DNA from: Candidatus Saccharimonadales bacterium
GTDB taxonomy: Bacteria > Patescibacteriota > Saccharimonadia > Saccharimonadales > UBA10212
Assembly: GCA_025450575.1 (NCBI GenBank)
Contig: JANWHE010000025.1
Span: 1 to 48,545, forward strand
Length of the DNA stretch: 48,545 nucleotides
Reading direction: 5' to 3'
The position numbers and the translations under genes are program-made. Under the pieces are notes generated by a model. That model was given only the letters and a program-made list of their open reading frames with translations. It had not been told where the DNA came from and made no database searches. Within the stretch, counting starts at the first letter, position 1. Each line of letters starts with the position of its first letter. Positions 31,495-39,958 of this stretch are shown one piece after another.

Positions 31495-32133
31495 ATGGAC
31501 GAACCAGAGGTAATCGACCGCGTGCGGGCTTGGCTGGGTCCCGGCGCAATCAATATATTCGGACCGCCTTTTGCCGGTAAAGACACCCAGGGGCAACGCT
31601 TAGCCAAAGCTTTAGACGCCCAATTGCTGGGCGGCGGCGATATCTTAAGAGGCAGCGATATTCCGAACAGCGTCAAGTCGCTGATGCGGGCCGGCGAGCT
31701 CATCCCTACTAATGATTATTTCGAACTGGTGCTGCCTTATCTTAAACAGCCTGAATTTACCGGTATACCGTTAATTTTGAGCTCTGTCGGGCGCTGGCAC
31801 GGCGAAGAGGCCGGTGTTTTAGAGGCCACCTCAGCCGCCGGACACCCTCTAAGAGCCGTTTTTTATCTCAATATCGATGAGCCTGTTGTATGGGAGCGCT
31901 GGGAGCGTTCCGACTCGCGCCGCTCCAGAGGCAAGCGGGCCGACGATTCTTACGAGGTTTTACAGATAAGGCTGGAGGAGTTCAGGCGCAAGACATTACC
32001 GGTAATCGAATTTTACCGCAGCCAGAAACTATTGATAGAGATCGACAGTAATCGGCCTACGGATATCGTATCTAAGGATATTTTAGACCGGCTGCTCCAG
32101 TTCTCCGAGTCGAGAGATCAGTCTATCACGTAA
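31495..32133 (+). CDS. Adenylate kinase-like nucleotide kinase
   Basis: 212 residues. P-loop INIFGPPFAGKDTQGQRLAKAL (GPPFAGKDT), then GGGDILRGSDIP, a LID-like region around WERWERSDSRRSRGKRADDS, and RLEEFRRKTLPVIEFYRSQ, the adenylate-kinase C-terminal motif. It departs from standard Adk (Lys-Asp-Thr for Lys-Gly-Thr), so phosphate acceptor is uncertain. Promoter TG-G-TATAGT ends six bases before ATG: predicted leaderless. Convergent 8-base overlap with the next gene. Confidence 0.82.
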   Translation: MDEPEVIDRVRAWLGPGAINIFGPPFAGKDTQGQRLAKALDAQLLGGGDILRGSDIPNSVKSLMRAGELIPTNDYFELVLPYLKQPEFTGIPLILSSVGRWHGEEAGVLEATSAAGHPLRAVFYLNIDEPVVWERWERSDSRRSRGKRADDSYEVLQIRLEEFRRKTLPVIEFYRSQKLLIEIDSNRPTDIVSKDILDRLLQFSESRDQSIT

Positions 32134-32812
32134 AGGTCAGCTCTTGCGAGATGCGCTGGGCTTCTTCGTGAGCCCTGGTTTCACGTTCCTGATCCACTTT
32201 GCCGTTCAAGAGCATGTTGGTCTGATGGACCGCCGCGTCCAGCTCGTCATTAAGGATGAAATGGATCTGTCCGTCGCTGAGCGCGAAATTGAATGAGAAT
32301 TTCGACTCTTTGAGCCGGCCCAGCAGCTGGTCGCGATCAAAGCTGATGCGCCCCAGCCTGTCCATCCATTCCAAAAAGGTCGGCGGCGTTATATATACGG
32401 TCAAAGTGTCGCTGAACCCCAGGGTGCGGAATTGGGGGACGACTTCGGCCAGGACGCCAAGCACGGCCATCCCCACCTGCGGATAAAGGCTGGCCCGGGT
32501 ACCATAAAAATCGCCGGTCGGTCCAACCGCGATCTGTACGAATTGACGGTTTTTAATATCATCGACCAGCTGCTGATAATCGGTATGGAAAAAGTAATCG
32601 AGGCCTTCTATCTCTTCCGGGCGCTTCGGCCTGGTAGTATCGGTCGGCACGTAAGGAACCCCTAGGCGCTTGATGACGCTGGTCTTGCCCACGCCAGAGG
32701 CACCGACCACCATCAGCAGGTCAACGTCGCTGATACGAGCCAGGGTCTGGGCCGGCGCCTGATAACTCTTAGCCAGATCGGGCAATATCTTCAAGAAGTC
32801 GTCGCGTGTCAT
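32126..32812 (-). CDS. Guanylate kinase-like P-loop protein
   Basis: 228 residues. P-loop LLMVVGASGVGKTSVIKRLG, then VPTDTTRPKRPEEIEGLDYFFHTDYQQLVDDIKNRQFVQ, matching the GMP-kinase motif of Gmk (TTRxxRxxExxGxDYxF). An unusual N-terminal extension (~30 residues) and longer C-terminal half make it divergent from true Gmk (~200), so it may phosphorylate GMP or be a specialised homologue. Start overlaps the lepA stop (TAATG). Confidence 0.8.
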   Translation of the reverse strand: MTRDDFLKILPDLAKSYQAPAQTLARISDVDLLMVVGASGVGKTSVIKRLGVPYVPTDTTRPKRPEEIEGLDYFFHTDYQQLVDDIKNRQFVQIAVGPTGDFYGTRASLYPQVGMAVLGVLAEVVPQFRTLGFSDTLTVYITPPTFLEWMDRLGRISFDRDQLLGRLKESKFSFNFALSDGQIHFILNDELDAAVHQTNMLLNGKVDQERETRAHEEAQRISQELTFT

Positions 32813-34593
32813 TAATCTCTTTTAAGCATAACAGCAAATGCTTCGGCGGGTATATCCACTTTGCCGAAACGTTTCATCCGCTCTTTCCCGCGCTTCTGCT
32901 TAGCCAGCACCTTCTTTTTACGCGAGACGTCGCCGCCGTAAAGGCCGGTGGTGACGTCTTTGCGGTAAGCGCTGATATCTTCGCGGGCGATGAATTTGCC
33001 GCCGATGGCCGCTTGCAGGGCCACTTTGAACTGCTGGCGTGGGATAACCTCTTTCAGCTTGGCCACGGCCGACCGGGCGACCGGTTCGGCTTCGTTACGA
33101 TGGACCATTATCGATAAGGCGTCCACCCGGTCGCCGGCCACGTAAAAATCCAGCCGGACCAAGTCTTCGGCGCGGTAACCGGACAGCTCGTAATTAAACG
33201 AGCCGTAGCCGCTAGTGATACTTTTGAGCTGATCATAAAAATCGGTCAGCAGGTTGGCCAGCGGCGCTTCAAAATCAATTACCGCCAGCTGGGCATCCAC
33301 GTAACTGATGTGCTTTTGCAGGCCGCGGGCGCCCACTATCATCTGCAGAACGCTGCCGACGTACTGGTTGGGGCAGACTATCTCGCCCTTGACCCACGGC
33401 TCGCGGATTTCGGCGATTAAGCTGGTGTCCGGCAGCTCGGACGCCGATTTGATATCGGTTTCCTGCCCGGAGGTAGACTTGACCTTGTAATCCGTGCTGG
33501 GGTTGGTGATTATCAGTTCTAGATTATATTCGCGCTCCAGCCGCTCACGGACGATGTCCATATGCAGCAGGCCCAAAAACCCGATTCTGAAACCAAAGCC
33601 CAACACCGGCGAGTTCTCGGGAGTATATTGCAAAGCCGAATCGCTTAGCGTCAATCTTTCGACGGCATCCTTAAGCGTCTGGTAGTTTTCGTGGCTGTCC
33701 GGGAAGAAACCGGCGTAGACGAACGGGATGACGTTTTTATAACCGGGCAGCGGCGCGACCGAGCCATAGGCGGCTAAACTGACCGTATCGCCGACCCTGG
33801 CTTCCCGGGTCGATTTCAGATTAGTGACGATGTAGCCGATCTCGCCGGCCGTCAAAGAGGCCGCCGGCCTCATTTCTGGGCTTAGGCTGCCGACTTCCAG
33901 CGCTAAACCCTCGGATTTGGTCCCCAGCATCCTAATTTGCGAATTTTTAGTGATTCCGCCGTCAAATTGGCGAACGTAGAGGATGACTCCGCGATAGTCA
34001 TCATAGTATGAATCGAAGATTAAGGCCCGGGCCGTTTCTTGAGCGCCGCCAGCCGGTGCCGGCACCTCCGTGATAACTCGCTCCAGCAGATCGTCGACGC
34101 CTTGTCCGGTCTTGGCGCTGACCAGCAGGATGTCCTCCTTTTTGCAGCCCAGCAGATTGATAACTTCGGCGCTGGTGCGCTCGATGTCAGCCGCCGGCAA
34201 GTCAATCTTATTCAGGACCGGGATAATTTTGAGGTCGGCCGCCAGCGCCAAGTAGACGTTAGCCAGCGTCTGAGCCTGGATACCCTGGCTGGCATCTACC
34301 ACCAGTACCGCCCCTTCCACGGCCGCCAAGCTGCGGCTGACCTCGTAGCTGAAGTCCACGTGGCCGGGCGTATCTATCAGATTAAGTTCGTAATCCCGGT
34401 ACTTCATCCGCACCGGCGCCAGCTTGATAGTGATGCCCCGCTCCTGCTCCAGGTCCATCTTGTCTAAAATCTGGGCCTTCATGTTGCGTTTTTCCACCGT
34501 ACCGGTCAATTCCAGCAGCCTATCGGCCAATGTCGATTTACCGTGGTCGATATGGGCAATGATGCAAAAATTCCGAATATGGTCCTGGTTCAT
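32812..34593 (-). CDS. lepA: Elongation factor 4 (LepA)
   Basis: 593 residues, full length. G motifs: IAHIDHGKSTLADRL, DTPGHVDFSYEV, NKIDLPAAD, SAKTG. The LepA-specific C-terminal domain ends RGKERMKRFGKVDIPAEAFAVMLKRD. Ribosome-binding GTPase that back-translocates or aids assembly under stress. A TG-T-TATACT box sits nine bases before ATG, without a Shine-Dalgarno site. Followed by the guanylate kinase-like gene in the same unit. Confidence 0.98.
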   Translation of the reverse strand: MNQDHIRNFCIIAHIDHGKSTLADRLLELTGTVEKRNMKAQILDKMDLEQERGITIKLAPVRMKYRDYELNLIDTPGHVDFSYEVSRSLAAVEGAVLVVDASQGIQAQTLANVYLALAADLKIIPVLNKIDLPAADIERTSAEVINLLGCKKEDILLVSAKTGQGVDDLLERVITEVPAPAGGAQETARALIFDSYYDDYRGVILYVRQFDGGITKNSQIRMLGTKSEGLALEVGSLSPEMRPAASLTAGEIGYIVTNLKSTREARVGDTVSLAAYGSVAPLPGYKNVIPFVYAGFFPDSHENYQTLKDAVERLTLSDSALQYTPENSPVLGFGFRIGFLGLLHMDIVRERLEREYNLELIITNPSTDYKVKSTSGQETDIKSASELPDTSLIAEIREPWVKGEIVCPNQYVGSVLQMIVGARGLQKHISYVDAQLAVIDFEAPLANLLTDFYDQLKSITSGYGSFNYELSGYRAEDLVRLDFYVAGDRVDALSIMVHRNEAEPVARSAVAKLKEVIPRQQFKVALQAAIGGKFIAREDISAYRKDVTTGLYGGDVSRKKKVLAKQKRGKERMKRFGKVDIPAEAFAVMLKRD

Positions 34594-34629
34594 CAGGATT
34601 TAAGTATAACAGAGGTAGAACAGATACGC

Positions 34630-36219
34630 TTATTGGATCTGGACCGGCTTTAAGACCAGTTTGCGCAGTTTGTCGATGACCGGCCGGACTTCTTCCAGCC
34701 CGAACAGGGCCGACAGCCAGATATGCAACACCAGCGTCGGGATGATGATAGATAGTAGTTTAGCCGACAGCTTTATAAATCCGCGGTCGGTGCTACTCAA
34801 AGGCACCAGCGTCACCATGATGTAAGTAATCAGTATGGTAAAGCCGGTAACCGACAGGATGCGGCTGAGGCCGCCCCAGAACTCGGCGTCGAACAGTTTA
34901 TGGTCGCGCCAAAGCATGATGGTCACCAGGATAAAGACTTCGGCGGCGGCCACCAGGGATTGGGCGATGGCCAGCCCCGCCAGGCCATAAGACGATGGCT
35001 TAGACAGGGTGAAAGCCAGAAAAATGTTGAGGGCGATCGCGAAAAGCGAGACGAACAGCGGCGTCCGGGTGTCTTTTTGGGCATAGAACCAGCGGCTGAT
35101 AAGCGAATAGACCGTCCTAAAGAAGATGGCTCCAATCAAGAATTGCAACACGATGGCGATGTCCGGCTGGGGGTTCTTGAATATCAAGCGCGCCAGATAA
35201 GCCCGGGTGAAGAAAGTGATGACCACTATCGGCACCACGATCCAGATGATAGCCCTTAGCACCATTAAAAAGTCGCGCCGGAACAGATCCGGTCGGCCTT
35301 GGGCTAAGCGGGCGTTCAGCCGCGGGAAGGCGGCCGTCGATATGGCCGTTCCGACCAGCAGGATAGGCGCCAGATGCAAAGTATACGCGTTCTCATAGAT
35401 AGTGATGGAACCGGGCGACAAGGTGCTGGCACGGTTGGTCTCTACGATACTGTTAATAGAGTCCAGTCCTTGGTCTATCGACCGCGGCGGCAGGTTGCGT
35501 AGCACGCCGCGGAAATCCGCGTCTTTAAAGTTGATCCCTCGCGCGTAGCGGAAACGCATCCCGACCAGCCCCAAAAGCACGATCAGCAGCTGCAGTATGG
35601 CGCCGGCCAAGGCACCGATGCCCAAGCCCACCAAGCCGATATTGTTCTTAAACACATAGACGCTGGCGATGATACAGCTGTTATAGATGATGGGGGCCAG
35701 AGCATAGAAGAAAAACCGCCCGAAAGTCTGCTGGAGGCTGGTCAGAATGCCGGAGATCGTAAAAAGCAAGGGGTTGAAAGCCACCAGCCTCATGATGAGC
35801 ACGGCGTCATGGGTCTGCGCCGGGCTTAGGTTGTGTCCCACCACCAGGCGCAGCAGCGGCTGAGTGAAAATCAGCAGCACCAGGCCGACGGCGAACATCA
35901 GCAATCCCAAGAAATTCAAAAGGCTGGAGGTTATTTTCCAGACCGATTGGCGATCGCCCTGCTGTAGCTTATCGGCCAGAAACGGCATGAAGGCCACGCC
36001 CAAGGCGCCGGCAGCGATGGTATAAAAGAAGAAATCCGGGATCTTAAAGGCCGCGAAATAAGCGTCAGTGGTGATATGCCCGGTGGTGTTGAAGTTTCCG
36101 TTGACCACCTGGGTACGCATAAAGCCCAGCAATTGTCCGGCCAAAGAAGCGCCCACCAGTAGTGCGGCGGCGTTGATTAGAGATACTCTCTGGTTGGCGC
36201 GGGTCAGCCATCGGTTCAT
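34630..36219 (-). CDS. murJ: Lipid II flippase MurJ (MviN)
   Basis: About 529 residues from ATG 36219 (MNRWLTRANQRVSLINAAALLVG); the longer ORF-track start adds 11 unlikely residues. About 14 helices of the MOP exporter fold; motifs GFMRTQVVNGNFNTTGHITTDAYFAAFKIPDFFFYTIAAGALGVAFMPFLAD and the conserved LPPRSIDQGLDSINSIVETNRASTL. Flips lipid II outward for peptidoglycan synthesis. MurC is encoded 3.7 kb away. Confidence 0.95.
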   Translation of the reverse strand: MNRWLTRANQRVSLINAAALLVGASLAGQLLGFMRTQVVNGNFNTTGHITTDAYFAAFKIPDFFFYTIAAGALGVAFMPFLADKLQQGDRQSVWKITSSLLNFLGLLMFAVGLVLLIFTQPLLRLVVGHNLSPAQTHDAVLIMRLVAFNPLLFTISGILTSLQQTFGRFFFYALAPIIYNSCIIASVYVFKNNIGLVGLGIGALAGAILQLLIVLLGLVGMRFRYARGINFKDADFRGVLRNLPPRSIDQGLDSINSIVETNRASTLSPGSITIYENAYTLHLAPILLVGTAISTAAFPRLNARLAQGRPDLFRRDFLMVLRAIIWIVVPIVVITFFTRAYLARLIFKNPQPDIAIVLQFLIGAIFFRTVYSLISRWFYAQKDTRTPLFVSLFAIALNIFLAFTLSKPSSYGLAGLAIAQSLVAAAEVFILVTIMLWRDHKLFDAEFWGGLSRILSVTGFTILITYIMVTLVPLSSTDRGFIKLSAKLLSIIIPTLVLHIWLSALFGLEEVRPVIDKLRKLVLKPVQIQ

Positions 36220-36349
36220 GCTCAATCCAGTATATAGCTTCACGCCGGGCAAGCTCTAGTATTTTAAGGATGGCTTGCTCGGGCTCGGCATATAATTCTC
36301 CTTGATCAGTCGAATTATAAAGCTTAAGGAGAAGCCGTTAAAGCCAAAA

Positions 36350-36371
36350 AATACTTAACAAATCAAGTATT
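36350..36371 (-). repeat. 22-bp near-palindrome, copy 2 (intergenic)
   Basis: Core TACTTGATTTGTTAAGTA on the minus strand, between the ABC permease stop and murJ. One base differs from copy 4. Confidence 0.7.
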
Positions 36372-36377
36372 CGACTA

Positions 36378-37487
36378 TCATTCCCAGCGGAAGACCCGGA
36401 AAGCGATGGCGTAAATGATAACCGCCCAAATAGCCGTAAGCCCCAGCTGCGGGCCGATATCCGTAAGGTGTTTGCCTTCTGTGGCGATCATCCTGATACC
36501 GTCGATGATAGGAGTCAGAGGTAAGAAGGCTGTGACATGCTGCAGCCATTCGGGCATAGCGTAGCGCGGAAAGAAGGTGCCCGATAAGAATAGCATCGGG
36601 AACACCACGATGTTGGCCAGCGGCGCCGCCTGGTTCTCGTTCTTAGCCCAGCCGCCGATAGCCAGACCGATACCGAATATGGTCAGGATGCCGAACATGA
36701 TGAATACGGCCAGTTCCAAGTAATTACCTACTATCTTGAAATGGAACAGCGGCGAGCTGGCGACCGCGATCATCACGGCGATTGAGAATAACCCGATAAC
36801 CGCGTTGGATAGCACACTGGAGACGAAGAATTGCCAAACCCGCAACGGTGTGATGTGCAGCCGCCGCAGTACGCCCTGCCTTTTCATCAGCGGGAAATAG
36901 TTGACTGGTCCAAAGATACCCAAGCCGATAATCGAGAAGCCGATCAGCCCCGATACCGTGTAATCCAGCTTGGACAGCCCTTGAGTATTGGTCGATTTAC
37001 TGACGACGCTGAAGGGCGCCGGGGCTTTCACCAGGCTGGCGTTAATGCCCTCGAATTCGCCCTTAATCACCGACTCGAGAGTCTGGGCCGCCTGAGCGCT
37101 ATTCTCGTCATAATAAATCACCGCTTGGCCGGTTGGCTGGCCGTTTCTGACATCGCCGAAACCGGGCGGCAGGACCAGGGCCGCGTCGATCTCGCTGCGG
37201 CTCATCTTGGCTTTGGCCTGAGCCAGGGTCGTCACCGTGTCATCTATCTTGAACATATTGCTACCCTTAGTGTTTCTGACGAACTTCTGAGCAAACGAGC
37301 TGTCGCTCTGATTAATCAGCCCGATATGGAATGAGACGCTGCCGTTCTTACTGAAACTGCCGAACACCACCAGGAAGATCAGCGGGAACAGGACCGTGAA
37401 AAATATAGCTACCCGGTCGCGGAAATAACGCCTGATACTGATTTTGGCGAACACCACCACGGTATACAGCCAGCTTGGCATTTTCAC
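36378..37487 (-). CDS. ABC-2 type transporter permease
   Basis: 369 residues. One N-terminal helix, a ~150-residue outer domain (FHIGLINQSDSSFAQKFVRN), then five C-terminal helices with YFPLMKRQGVLRRLHITPLRVWQFFVSSVLSNAVIGLF and FLSGTFFPRYAMPEWLQHVTAFLPLTPIIDGIRM, typical of ABC-2 permeases of drug or glycan exporters. Start overlaps the ATPase stop by four bases. Confidence 0.92.
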   Translation of the reverse strand: MKMPSWLYTVVVFAKISIRRYFRDRVAIFFTVLFPLIFLVVFGSFSKNGSVSFHIGLINQSDSSFAQKFVRNTKGSNMFKIDDTVTTLAQAKAKMSRSEIDAALVLPPGFGDVRNGQPTGQAVIYYDENSAQAAQTLESVIKGEFEGINASLVKAPAPFSVVSKSTNTQGLSKLDYTVSGLIGFSIIGLGIFGPVNYFPLMKRQGVLRRLHITPLRVWQFFVSSVLSNAVIGLFSIAVMIAVASSPLFHFKIVGNYLELAVFIMFGILTIFGIGLAIGGWAKNENQAAPLANIVVFPMLFLSGTFFPRYAMPEWLQHVTAFLPLTPIIDGIRMIATEGKHLTDIGPQLGLTAIWAVIIYAIAFRVFRWE

Positions 37488-38242
37488 CCCCTCAGCTCCT
37501 TGCCAGTCAGATCGATGAATACATCTTCCAGGTCGGCTTGTTCGACTTTGCGCTCTTTTTTAAAGCCCCTTTTAAGTAGCTGCCGGACCAGGTTTTCGGG
37601 CGTATCCAGCGCCACGATGGCGCCTTCGTCCATAATCGCCACCCGGTCGCATAACATCTCCGCTTCTTCCATATAATGAGTGGTTAAGATAACCGTCGTG
37701 CCCTGCTTCTTCACCATTCGGATAAGCTCCCATAAACGACGCCTGGCCTGCGGGTCCAGGCCGGTAGTCGGTTCATCCAGGAAAAAGACTTTGGGCTGAT
37801 GGACCAGAGCGGCGGCGATACTGAAGCGCTGCTTCTGGCCGCCGGATAAGTTCTCGACGTAACTGCTGGCTTGGCTTTCCAGATTAACGTCTTTCAATAA
37901 TTTCAGAGGGTCTATTTTCTCGCCGTAGGCCGCGGCCTGCTGTTCCAGCAGCTCGGTCAGTTTGACCTTGTCCATAAAGGCGGTCGATTGGGTCTGGACG
38001 CCTATCAGGTACCGGATTTTCTGAGGGTCGGCGGCTACGTTTATACCGTTGACCGTCACCGTCCCTTTATCTATCGGGCGTAGTGTCTCAATCATCTCCA
38101 GAGTGGTAGTTTTGCCGGCGCCGTTCGGTCCCAAGATACCGAAGGTCTCGCCCTGTTTGACATCAAAGCTGATGCCTTTTACGACTTCTCTATCGCCGTA
38201 GCTCTTATGCAGGTCTTTAACTTGGACGATGGCTTGGCTCAC
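37484..38242 (-). CDS. ABC transporter ATP-binding protein
   Basis: About 252 residues from GTG 38242 (then SQAIVQVKDLHKSYGDREVV). Walker A GPNGAGKTTT, signature LSGGQKQR, Walker B VFFLDEPTTGLD, H-loop TTHYMEEAE. Belongs to the DrrA/CcmA group of exporters with the permease gene. GTG is chosen because TG-T-TATAAT ends eight bases before it, giving a leaderless mRNA whose promoter overlaps the T-run of the preceding terminator; the TTG at 38251 lies within that -10 box. Confidence 0.93.
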   Translation of the reverse strand: MSQAIVQVKDLHKSYGDREVVKGISFDVKQGETFGILGPNGAGKTTTLEMIETLRPIDKGTVTVNGINVAADPQKIRYLIGVQTQSTAFMDKVKLTELLEQQAAAYGEKIDPLKLLKDVNLESQASSYVENLSGGQKQRFSIAAALVHQPKVFFLDEPTTGLDPQARRRLWELIRMVKKQGTTVILTTHYMEEAEMLCDRVAIMDEGAIVALDTPENLVRQLLKRGFKKERKVEQADLEDVFIDLTGKELRG

Positions 38243-38256
38243 AGTTCCCAATTATA

Positions 38257-38287
38257 ACAAACAGGCCGCTTAGTGCGGCCTGTTTAG
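38257..38287 (-). terminator. Terminator of the 65-aa gene
   Basis: Stem AACAGGCCGC / GCGGCCTGTT with loop of five; minus-strand tail TTTGTTATAAT, which doubles as the ABC gene promoter. Confidence 0.8.
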
Positions 38288-38303
38288 TCTCGTAGTTTGT
38301 GTA

Positions 38304-38501
38304 TTATTTGCGCTTTAAGGTCAGGAACCCGTTGCGCGGGTTTTCGTTAACGCTACGGTCATCGGGCAGGTCCACGCCAGTGTCAGGCCTTTCATCTTTA
38401 GAAAAGTAGTAGATAGTCTGACTCTTTCCTCCGCGAAGTGTTACCTTCTTGGCATTTAGGTAATATGTGACACCCTTACTGTTAGTGTGCTTGTAAGCCA
38501 T
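38304..38501 (-). CDS. Small basic protein (65 aa), conserved-looking
   Basis: MAYKHTNSKGVTYYLNAKKV, then TLRGGKSQTIYYFSKDERPDTG...ENPRNGFLTLKRK. I recall proteins of this type (KGxTYYLxxKxVTLRGGKxQTIYYF) from Patescibacteria genomes, function unknown. No membrane segment. Shine-Dalgarno AGAGAGGG upstream, dedicated terminator downstream; monocistronic. Confidence 0.82.
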   Translation of the reverse strand: MAYKHTNSKGVTYYLNAKKVTLRGGKSQTIYYFSKDERPDTGVDLPDDRSVNENPRNGFLTLKRK

Positions 38502-38582
38502 TTACTTTCCCTCTCTCCGTTAATTAGTAATGGTACCCCTAAAATACTCTTTAAAGATTTTACTTGTCAACCCCTATTCACA

Positions 38583-38620
38583 CCTTAGGGATCTCGCGGA
38601 GCCGATATTAGGCCCTAAGG
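38583..38620. repeat. Inverted repeat upstream of the 38.7-kb gene
   Basis: Perfect CCTTAGGG / CCCTAAGG separated by 22 bases, followed by a second small hairpin AACGC-TTAT-GCGTT (38635-38648). Either an operator pair or a leader structure for the downstream gene. Confidence 0.4.
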
Positions 38621-38690
38621 GGCTTGCACTATAAAACGCTTATGCGTTAGTATATGGGGGTATTAAAAATAACAAAAGGTGGTTCACATC

Positions 38691-39284
38691 ATGGAATTTA
38701 TGTCTCGGGGAGAACATAGAAGCGCTGCGGCGCAATCTTCGAAAACCGATTGGAACGGCAGGGCCGTTCGCATCGAATGGTTCGTCTTTACATCACTAGT
38801 AGCTTTGGTACTGCTAATCGCTATCGGCTGGCTGATCTTTAGCAACAGCTCGTCCAACGGCGAATCCAAAGAAATCAATACCAGTAAATACCAGGCGGTA
38901 TTCTTAAACGGCGGAGCCACCAGCGGCGCTGTGGCCTATACGACTTACTTCGGCCATGTCACTAAGATGACGGGCAGTTACGTAGTCTTAAAGGACGTCT
39001 ACTACCTGACGACCTCCAGCTCGACCGACCAGACGCAGGCTAATCCTCAGCTGACCAAGCTGGGCTGTCAGCAGCTGCACTCGCCATACGACGAGATGGT
39101 AATCAACCGCAGCCAGGTCGCCTTCTGGGAAAACCTGCAGGACAGCGGCAAGGTGGTCCAGGCCATCAAGACCTTCCAGCAGCAGAACCCGAATGGTCCT
39201 AACTGTACCAGCACTACAAGCTCGACTAACAGCACGACCAGCACTCAGAACAGCACGACTACGACCAACGCCACCAAGCCGTAG
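38691..39284 (+). CDS. Membrane-anchored Ser/Thr-rich protein
   Basis: About 197 residues from ATG 38691 (MEFMSRGEHRSAAAQ), with AAAGGTGG upstream; the ORF-track start is a GTG inside that site. One membrane helix (about 31-52), an outer domain with YTTYFGHVTKMTGSYVVLKDVYYLTTSS, and a Thr/Ser/Asn-rich tail (STTSSTNSTTSTQNSTTTT). Not recognised. The tail resembles surface-exposed low-complexity stalks. Followed by a strong terminator. Confidence 0.8.
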   Translation: MEFMSRGEHRSAAAQSSKTDWNGRAVRIEWFVFTSLVALVLLIAIGWLIFSNSSSNGESKEINTSKYQAVFLNGGATSGAVAYTTYFGHVTKMTGSYVVLKDVYYLTTSSSTDQTQANPQLTKLGCQQLHSPYDEMVINRSQVAFWENLQDSGKVVQAIKTFQQQNPNGPNCTSTTSSTNSTTSTQNSTTTTNATKP

Positions 39285-39303
39285 TTAAGACGCTATAAGT
39301 TCA

Positions 39304-39334
39304 AAATAAACCCCCTTCGCGGGGGTTTATTTTT
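39304..39334. terminator. Bidirectional intrinsic terminator
   Basis: AAATAAACCCCC / GGGGGTTTATTT stem, loop TTCGC, between convergent genes. Confidence 0.9.
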
Positions 39335-39902
39335 TAAACTGGGACAGCAGTATTTTTGCCGCAAAGGCGACAAAAAAGATGGCGCTCAGCAGCAGCGTCC
39401 AACCGGCCAGGTCCGGAGACCAAGTAGGGCTTATAAAGTCGAACTCGTATAAACCGGCGGGGATGCGGATGTTGGCGCCGCTGACGCCGTGATTCACGGC
39501 GTAATTTTCGATGCAAGCCAGCCGGTCCGGGTCATAGGCGTTTGACGGCCCCGGGCAGGCGTTCTTGCCGTCGTTATATATCTTCTGGTTGGCGGCCTGC
39601 AGATCGTTATATTCGGCGTCATACAGCCGCTGGTAGGTGTATTTAAGCTGGATAGGCGGCTTGATAGTGGTTCCCGTAGACAGGCTGGTATTCATATGAG
39701 TGAAGACATAGCCGCGCAGCTTATTTAAAGCGCCGTTAACATCGCCGGCGCTCTTATCGACGGTATAGACCTGGTCGCGCAGTTTGACCATCGTCTGATT
39801 GTTATGGCGCAGAGCTACCACGCAGATAACCGCGGTAACCACGAAGAGGATTAGCCAAGCCTTAGCCGATACGGCCGCGATTTTGTGAAATATTTGTTTC
39901 AT
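39327..39902 (-). CDS. Two-helix membrane protein, hypothetical
   Basis: 191 residues from ATG 39902 (MKQIFHKIAAVSAKAWLIL). Helices at about 12-33 and 166-186; the outer domain includes LNKLRGYVFTHMNTSL, YQRLYDAEYNDLQAANQKIYNDGKNACPGP and a second Cys (ACIENYAVNHGVSG), so a disulfide is possible. A TTAAAT box six bases before ATG suggests a leaderless start; the ORF-track GTG start lies upstream of it. Function unknown. Confidence 0.75.
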   Translation of the reverse strand: MKQIFHKIAAVSAKAWLILFVVTAVICVVALRHNNQTMVKLRDQVYTVDKSAGDVNGALNKLRGYVFTHMNTSLSTGTTIKPPIQLKYTYQRLYDAEYNDLQAANQKIYNDGKNACPGPSNAYDPDRLACIENYAVNHGVSGANIRIPAGLYEFDFISPTWSPDLAGWTLLLSAIFFVAFAAKILLSQFKK

Positions 39903-39958
39903 AAGCTTATTTAAATGTAACACTTCACGCCCCCGCCTTCACACTGTAACCTATACTT

